Below, one piece after another: positions 58,750 through 64,000 of a DNA stretch of 64,000 bases. Origin of the DNA: JBGSUZ01 sp964404895 (lineage in GTDB: Bacteria; Bacillota; Clostridia; Peptostreptococcales; Acidaminobacteraceae); assembly GCA_964404895.1 (NCBI GenBank), contig CAYOLV010000007.1, forward strand, positions 62,001 through 126,000, read 5' to 3'. Within the stretch, counting starts at the first letter, position 1. Each line of letters starts with the position of its first letter. Both the position numbers and the translations under genes were made by a program. The notes beneath the pieces were generated by a model. That model saw nothing but the letters and a program-made list of their open reading frames with translations, was not told the DNA's origin and made no database searches.

Positions 58750-61700
58750 ATGAAACACAAGAGAAAACTGAGTTTCGCTATGGCTCTTGTCATGATGTTC
58801 AGCGTATGTTTCTCAATGCCAATCACTGGCTTTGCAGCAGATTCTGACAACATGAAATTGACTGTTCTTGCAACAAGTGACATGCACGGCACAATTACTT
58901 CTTGGAGTTACGAGGGCGGAACTGACACAAAAGATCGCGGTCTTGTTCGTGTAAAGACAGCGGTTGACAGCGTCAGAAAAGAAAACCCTAACACTGTATT
59001 GATCGACAACGGCGATACAATCCAAGGTACTATTTTAACAGATGACCTTTACAACAAAGATCTTTCTGTTAAAAATCCAATGATCGAAGTAATGGGTTAC
59101 ATAGGTTATGATGCAATGACCCTTGGGAACCACGAATTCAACTTTGGCCTTGAAACTGTAGAAAAAATCAAGAAAGAAGCAAAATTCCCAATCCTTGCAG
59201 CGAACATCTACAATAAAAAAGATGGCAGCAACTTTACAACACCTTATGTTATTAAAAATGTAAACGGCGTAAAAGTTGGTATTTTAGGTCTTACAGTCCC
59301 AACAGTAAGAACATGGGATGCTAGCAAAGTGACTTCTCTTGAGTTTAAACACATGGCAGAAGAAGCTAAGAAATACGTTCAAATCATGAAAAATAAAGAA
59401 AAAGCAGACGTCATCATTATTTCTGCTCACGCAGGCCTTGAGTCAAGACATGAAGAAGATGGCAGCGATATGGCAAAAATGGTTGCTGAAGCTTGTCCAG
59501 AAGCGACTGTAATGATTACTGGTCATGACCATTCAGTTGTAAATCAAACAGTAAACGGCGTTTTGGTAGCTGCTCCAACAACTGGCGCTGTAGATATGGT
59601 CAGAGTTGATGTTGAGCTTACTAAAGTTAACGGCGAATGGACTGTTAAAGAGAAAAAAGCTAATTTAATCAGCTTAAAGAAATTGGAAGCAGATGCAGGC
59701 ACTATGAAAGTGGCTGAACCTTCACACCTCAGAACTTTAGAATTCCTAAAAACAATCATCGGAAGAGCATCTGGCGAGTTCCATCAAGATGCTGAGATTC
59801 CTGGAATTCCAGAAGCGCAAATCAGAGATACAGCAGTTATGGATTTGATCAATGAAGTTCAACTCAGCACAACTAAAGCAGACGTTGCTGCAGCGGCACT
59901 CTTTAAATCAGATTCAAACTTGCCTTATGGAAATTTAACTTATGCTAACGTATTTGACATTTACAAATATCCAAATACATTGGTAGGCGTTGAAGTTACA
60001 GGTGCACAACTTAAGAAATACATGGAATGGTCAGCATCTTACTATAACATGGCAAGATTTGATGATTTAACAATCAGCTTCAACCCAGACATTCGTTCGT
60101 ACAACTATGACGTCTTTGCAGGTGTGACTTACAAAGTTGACATCAGCAAAGCTGCAGGCAGCAGAATTGTAGATTTAAAACGTAACGACAAACCTGTTCA
60201 AGATACTGACATCATCAAACTTGCAATCAACAACTACCGATACGATGGTCTTAAATCTATGGGTATTTTGAAAGCAGAGAATAAAGTCTTCTTCAACTCA
60301 GATCCATCAACACTTCGTTCTTACATTAAAGACTACATTGAAAAGAAAAAAGTAATTGATCCAGTAGTGGATAATAACTGGTCAGTTATTGGTCTTGATC
60401 AATCAAGTATTCTTAGAGAAGCTGCAGTTTTGCTTGTTAAGACTGGCAAAATTACAATTCCTAAATCAAAAGATGGCAGAACTGATAATGTTGAAGCCCT
60501 TAGCCTTAATAAGCTTCAATCACAAGGTTACTTACCAACTGGCAAATACCTTGTATCAGGCGACACACTTGAATCTGTAGCAAATCTTTACAGAACAACA
60601 CCTGAAAGATTGCTTCAATTCAACAAACTTGCTAAAAAATCTGATTTCAAACCAGGCATTACAATTTACCCACCAACAGAATTCTTATTCCCAGAACTTA
60701 AGAAAATAGATATTTTAACACTCAACGATTTCCACGGAAATTTAGTTGGCGCTGGTTCAGATCCAGGTGCTGCTAAACTTGCAGCTTACATGGAATATTA
60801 CAAAAAAATGAATCCAGAAGGTACTGTTATTTTAAACGCTGGCGATGCTTTCCAAGGTACACCAATGTCAAATCTTCTCTTCGGTAAACCAGTTGTAGAT
60901 ATGATGAACACAATTGGCTTCGATGCTATGACAATGGGTAACCACGAGTTTGACTGGAGTGCGGAAAAAGCTGTTGAAACAATGAAATCAGCTAAATTCC
61001 CACTGATCGTTGCAAATATTTATGAAAATGGCAAACCAGTAGCATGGGCACAACCAACAACTATGCTTGAAAAGAACGGCATTAAAATTGGTATTGTAGG
61101 CCTTGCAACTCAAGAAACATCTGAAGCTGCGCATAAAAAATATGTAGGCAAACTTGAATTTAAAGATCCTTCAAAAACTGCACAAACATACGCGGATCAA
61201 TTGAAGAGACAAGGTGCTAACGTGGTTATTGCCCTTGGTCACTTACCTGCAATGACAAAAGACAATTACAATTACGGTGAATTATTAGAAACTGCTTATG
61301 AAACAACAGGCATAGATGCTTTCGTAGGTGGCCACAGCCATATGAACCTTCAAGGTTTCATTAACGGCAAACCATATGTAGAAGCTTACAAAAATGGTAG
61401 AAACGTGGGCCATATTACACTTTACTTAGATGCAACTGGTAAAGTTGTTTATTCTACAACAGAGTTGATTGAAGTTTCAAAAGGCAAATTAGAAGTAACT
61501 CCAAATGCAGCGATTGCTGAATCTGTTAAAAAAGCTGAAGCAGAATTAGCACCTATCTTCGACGTTTTGGTTGGTAAAGCTAAGAGCGACCTTAAAGTGA
61601 AGAAAAATGAAGAAATGGCTCTTGGAAACTTTACTGCAGATGCTATGAGAGCAACTGCAGGCACAGATGTTTGCTTTACAAATGAAGGCGGCATAAGAGC

Positions 61701-62163
61701 AGATATCCCTGCTGGCAATATTACAGTAGGAACAATCTTCAAAGTCTCTCCATTTGATAACACAATTGCTAAGTCAAGCATGACAGGCGAACAGATCAAA
61801 GCACTTCTTGAATTGTCAGCTAAGTCAAAAGTGGGCTACCTTCAAGTTTCAGGTCTCAAATATACATTTGATTCTACAAAACCAGAAGGCAGCAGAATCC
61901 TTTCAGTGACAATGGCAAATGGCAAGGCACTTGATCTTAAAAAGACTTACACAGTAGCTACAAATGACTTCTTGGCACCAGGTGGTGACGGCTTCACAGT
62001 CTTCAAAGAAGTGAAGTTTACAGATACCTTCCTTTTAGTCAGAGATGCTATGATCAACGCGATTAAGAAGCAAGGCACAATTGATCCTAAAGAAGACGGT
62101 CGTATGATCGACGTTTCTAAAAAGACGAGCTTCTTAGAATTATTGATGAAAATCGCTGCTTAA
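58750..62163 (+). CDS. Secreted bifunctional nucleotide phosphoesterase: CpdB-like plus 5'-nucleotidase with internal LysM (YfkN-like)
   Basis: 1137 residues. A signal peptide (1-28, cleavage near GFA) is followed by a CpdB-like 2',3'-cyclic phosphodiesterase unit (about 33-560: TSDMHG, GNHEFNFG, GHDHS, KYMEWSASYYN), a LysM (about 597-645, YLVSGDTLESVANLYRTTPE), then a UshA-like 5'-nucleotidase unit (about 652-1120: LNDFHGN, GDAFQGT, GNHEFDWS, GGHSH, NEGGIRADI, APGGDGF). GGGGAGG sets the ATG at 58750. No LPXTG or SLH anchor, so the LysM may hold it to peptidoglycan. The order recalls Bacillus YfkN. Codon use is strongly biased, suggesting high expression. It probably salvages extracellular nucleotides and phosphate. 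Confidence 0.93.
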   Translation: MKHKRKLSFAMALVMMFSVCFSMPITGFAADSDNMKLTVLATSDMHGTITSWSYEGGTDTKDRGLVRVKTAVDSVRKENPNTVLIDNGDTIQGTILTDDLYNKDLSVKNPMIEVMGYIGYDAMTLGNHEFNFGLETVEKIKKEAKFPILAANIYNKKDGSNFTTPYVIKNVNGVKVGILGLTVPTVRTWDASKVTSLEFKHMAEEAKKYVQIMKNKEKADVIIISAHAGLESRHEEDGSDMAKMVAEACPEATVMITGHDHSVVNQTVNGVLVAAPTTGAVDMVRVDVELTKVNGEWTVKEKKANLISLKKLEADAGTMKVAEPSHLRTLEFLKTIIGRASGEFHQDAEIPGIPEAQIRDTAVMDLINEVQLSTTKADVAAAALFKSDSNLPYGNLTYANVFDIYKYPNTLVGVEVTGAQLKKYMEWSASYYNMARFDDLTISFNPDIRSYNYDVFAGVTYKVDISKAAGSRIVDLKRNDKPVQDTDIIKLAINNYRYDGLKSMGILKAENKVFFNSDPSTLRSYIKDYIEKKKVIDPVVDNNWSVIGLDQSSILREAAVLLVKTGKITIPKSKDGRTDNVEALSLNKLQSQGYLPTGKYLVSGDTLESVANLYRTTPERLLQFNKLAKKSDFKPGITIYPPTEFLFPELKKIDILTLNDFHGNLVGAGSDPGAAKLAAYMEYYKKMNPEGTVILNAGDAFQGTPMSNLLFGKPVVDMMNTIGFDAMTMGNHEFDWSAEKAVETMKSAKFPLIVANIYENGKPVAWAQPTTMLEKNGIKIGIVGLATQETSEAAHKKYVGKLEFKDPSKTAQTYADQLKRQGANVVIALGHLPAMTKDNYNYGELLETAYETTGIDAFVGGHSHMNLQGFINGKPYVEAYKNGRNVGHITLYLDATGKVVYSTTELIEVSKGKLEVTPNAAIAESVKKAEAELAPIFDVLVGKAKSDLKVKKNEEMALGNFTADAMRATAGTDVCFTNEGGIRADIPAGNITVGTIFKVSPFDNTIAKSSMTGEQIKALLELSAKSKVGYLQVSGLKYTFDSTKPEGSRILSVTMANGKALDLKKTYTVATNDFLAPGGDGFTVFKEVKFTDTFLLVRDAMINAIKKQGTIDPKEDGRMIDVSKKTSFLELLMKIAA

Positions 62164-62178
62164 TAAACTGAATAAAAC

Positions 62179-62218
62179 ACAAACGGCCAACCTTGAATTA
62201 AAAAGGTTGGTCGTTTTT
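62179..62218 (+). terminator. Terminator of the nucleotidase gene
   Basis: AAACGGCCAACCTT / AAGGTTGGTCGTTT, a 14-bp stem with one G-T pair and T5. Confidence 0.9.
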
Positions 62219-62294
62219 CTTTCAATTCTCAAAGAGAGTCAAATGTGCTATGATATGAATGATAAATTCCTATGTCAGGGAAAAGGAGGAAGCC

Positions 62295-63236
62295 ATGCGC
62301 TATAATACCTATTCAAATGCCTTAATTCAGCGTTTTGGCGAAAAAGTTTACAAAATACCTGTGAATATGCCTCTCAGCTGCCCCAATAGAGACGGCACCT
62401 GCGGTCATGGAGGGTGTACCTTCTGCGGTGAAGTGGGTACAGGCTTTGAAAATCTGGACGCTAGCGAAAGCGTTGCAGATCAGTTAATGAAAAATATAGC
62501 CTATATAGGTCCTAAATATAAAGCACAAAAATTCATAGCCTATTTTAACAATTTTTCGAACACCTACTGTAAGCCTTCAGAGTTAGAAAAGTTTGCAAGA
62601 GAGGCGTGTATAGAGGGTGTAGTGGGCATTTGTGTCTCAACTCGACCTGATTGTGTGTCGGAAGAACATTTGCAGGTCTTAAGTACTCTGGCGGCAGAAA
62701 AAAAAGTGGAAATCACTTTAGAATTAGGACTTCAAACGGTCAATTACCATACCTTGCAAAAGATCAACAGAGGGCATGGTCTTGCTGAATTTGTGGACGC
62801 AGTACTTCGAGTAAAGAAACATGGGTTTCGAGTCTGTGGCCATCTCATCGGGAACTTGCCTTGGGACGATGACACGGATATGCGAGAAGGCGCTAAGTTA
62901 TTTTCGGCTCTTGGTGTAGACGAAGTAAAAATTCACACCCTTTATATTCTCAAAGGGACTGAAATGGCCAGACAATATGAAGATGGTGAATTTGAGATTG
63001 GCAGCGTGGAAAACTACGTCAACCGAGTGGTGGATTTTATCCGTCACAGCTGTCCTGAAATGGTATTCCAAAGGTTCGCAGGACGGGCTCCAGAAGAAGA
63101 AACGATATTCTGCAATTGGGGCATGAGTTGGTGGAAAATTAAGGATATGATAGATCTACAATTGGAATCACAAAATGTATATCAAGGGGACTTATGCCAC
63201 TATCTGAATGGTTCCGCAGTGCGAAAGTTTCTGTGA
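62295..63236 (+). CDS. TIGR01212/YhcC-family radical SAM protein
   Basis: 313 residues. The cluster motif of this family is spaced widely at the start: CPNRDGTCGHGGCTFCGEVG. LELGLQTVNYHTLQKINRGH and HLIGNLPWDDD are further family hallmarks. GGAGG selects the ATG at 62295. YhcC-type proteins are conserved but their reaction is uncertain. A small alarmone synthetase starts 82 bp downstream. Confidence 0.9.
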   Translation: MRYNTYSNALIQRFGEKVYKIPVNMPLSCPNRDGTCGHGGCTFCGEVGTGFENLDASESVADQLMKNIAYIGPKYKAQKFIAYFNNFSNTYCKPSELEKFAREACIEGVVGICVSTRPDCVSEEHLQVLSTLAAEKKVEITLELGLQTVNYHTLQKINRGHGLAEFVDAVLRVKKHGFRVCGHLIGNLPWDDDTDMREGAKLFSALGVDEVKIHTLYILKGTEMARQYEDGEFEIGSVENYVNRVVDFIRHSCPEMVFQRFAGRAPEEETIFCNWGMSWWKIKDMIDLQLESQNVYQGDLCHYLNGSAVRKFL

Positions 63237-63318
63237 TAAGTTTGTCAAATTATAGTATAATAAAGTATTAGATCATATCCTATCCCTATATTTTCAGGGA
63301 TGTGGTAGGAGGGTTAAC

Positions 63319-64000
63319 ATGAAGAGTCAAATCAGAGAATGGAAAATGCTATTGATTCCTTATGAACAAGCGGTTGAAGAGCTCAAAGTCAAATTTAAAG
63401 CCATTCGGAAAGAATACAGAGATATGAATGAGTATTCCCCTATTGAGTTTGTAACCGGGCGTGTCAAAAAGATTTCCAGCATTTTAGAGAAATGTAAACG
63501 CAGAGATATTCCAGAAGATCAAATAGAAGAAATTATGGAAGATATAGCAGGCATTCGTGTCATGTGTCAATTTATCGACGACATTTATAAGGTGGTTGAT
63601 TTGATTCGTCAAAGAGATGGGAAAGACCTGTTCATCGTTTACGAAAAAGATTATATTTCAGGGCCTAAAGACAGTGGTTATAAAAGCTATCATATTATTA
63701 TCAAATACCCAGTTCAGACCTGCTTTGGGACGAGAGAAATTCTTGCAGAACTTCAAATTCGGACTTTGGCAATGAACTTCTGGTCAACTATAGAGCATTC
63801 TCTCAATTATAAATATCAGGACAATATTCCGCCTGAAATTACGGACAGACTTAGGAAAACTGCAATGGCAGCCAATATGCTGGATCTTGAAATGTGTGAA
63901 ATTCGCAACGAAATCATCAAAGCGCAATTGATGTTTGAACAAAAATCTAATATTGTCAGCGACATTACTTCGCTAATTGACAGTATCTCACAATCTAAGC
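63319..64000 (+). CDS. Small alarmone synthetase (RelA/SpoT-like, YjbM/RelQ type), 3' truncated by window end
   Basis: The first 227 codons are open to the window end. The ATG at 63319 follows TAGGAGGG. The ppGpp synthetase domain is complete: EDIAGIRVMCQFIDDIYKV, DYISGPKDSGYKSYHIII and ELQIRTLAMNFWSTIEHSLNYKY, all as in YjbM/RelQ. There is no HD hydrolase domain upstream, so this is a synthetase-only protein making (p)ppGpp. The stop lies outside the window. An ATCCCT / AGGGAT hairpin lies just upstream of the ribosome binding site. Confidence 0.95.
   Translation, partial: MKSQIREWKMLLIPYEQAVEELKVKFKAIRKEYRDMNEYSPIEFVTGRVKKISSILEKCKRRDIPEDQIEEIMEDIAGIRVMCQFIDDIYKVVDLIRQRDGKDLFIVYEKDYISGPKDSGYKSYHIIIKYPVQTCFGTREILAELQIRTLAMNFWSTIEHSLNYKYQDNIPPEITDRLRKTAMAANMLDLEMCEIRNEIIKAQLMFEQKSNIVSDITSLIDSISQSK

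Overview
The window looks like a chromosomal segment of a low-GC, anaerobic, fermentative Firmicute (Clostridia). This rests on the AT-rich sequence, the strong AGGAGG ribosome binding sites, the TTGACA/TATAAT promoters, and a gene set with pyruvate formate-lyase, formate and acetate channels, pyruvate carboxylase and Firmicute-type regulators. I cannot name a species. No rRNA, tRNA, CRISPR array, transposase or phage gene is visible. Nearly every base is housekeeping or accessory chromosomal coding sequence.

Layout. 1-3.9 kb: pyruvate formate-lyase (5' end outside the window), its activase and an FNR-type regulator. 4.0-6.8 kb: a small membrane protein coupled to an EcsC-family protein, Fe/Mn superoxide dismutase under a Fur-like box, and a membrane-anchored protein with an MltG-like domain. 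7.0-13.5 kb: a tight six-gene run of GNAT acetyltransferase, RluA-type pseudouridine synthase, a HEPN-like protein, signal peptidase I, a nucleoside kinase and a membrane SpoIIE-type phosphatase. 13.5-18.4 kb: an ArsR-like regulator, a QueG-like reductase, then an XRE-cupin regulator ahead of tdh-kbl (threonine to glycine). 18.6-23.1 kb: a CheV-like protein, two tandem MGDG-synthase-type glycosyltransferases and an MprF/YbhN-type membrane protein. 23.3-27.6 kb: a second XRE-cupin regulator and potABCD. 27.7-34.5 kb: an FG-GAP-like lipoprotein with a two-component system, an RDD protein, folD and an RCC1-repeat protein. 34.8-40.3 kb: pyruvate carboxylase, then an HD-GYP response regulator and a PilZ protein (c-di-GMP turnover and reading).

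40.4-48.9 kb is rich in transporters: SulP, an acetate channel, YeiH with a divergent LysR regulator, a formate channel, and a cation diffusion facilitator. A patatin-like lipase lies among them. The cation exporter is preceded by a long leader that I read as a yybP-ykoY (manganese) riboswitch with a mutually exclusive terminator. 49-54.8 kb: a tiny P-loop protein, a MacB-type ABC exporter with adaptor, and a siroheme-type dehydrogenase. 55-64 kb: a Usp-like protein, a UPF0182 membrane protein, a large secreted two-domain nucleotidase with a LysM, a YhcC-type radical SAM protein, and the start of a small alarmone synthetase cut by the window end.

The most unusual items are (1) an orphan protein resembling the HEPN nuclease half of CRISPR-associated Csm6-like proteins inside a housekeeping operon, with no CRISPR nearby, and (2) the manganese riboswitch-exporter leader, which carries several extra strong hairpins and a T/G-rich repeat tract between the riboswitch and the gene.
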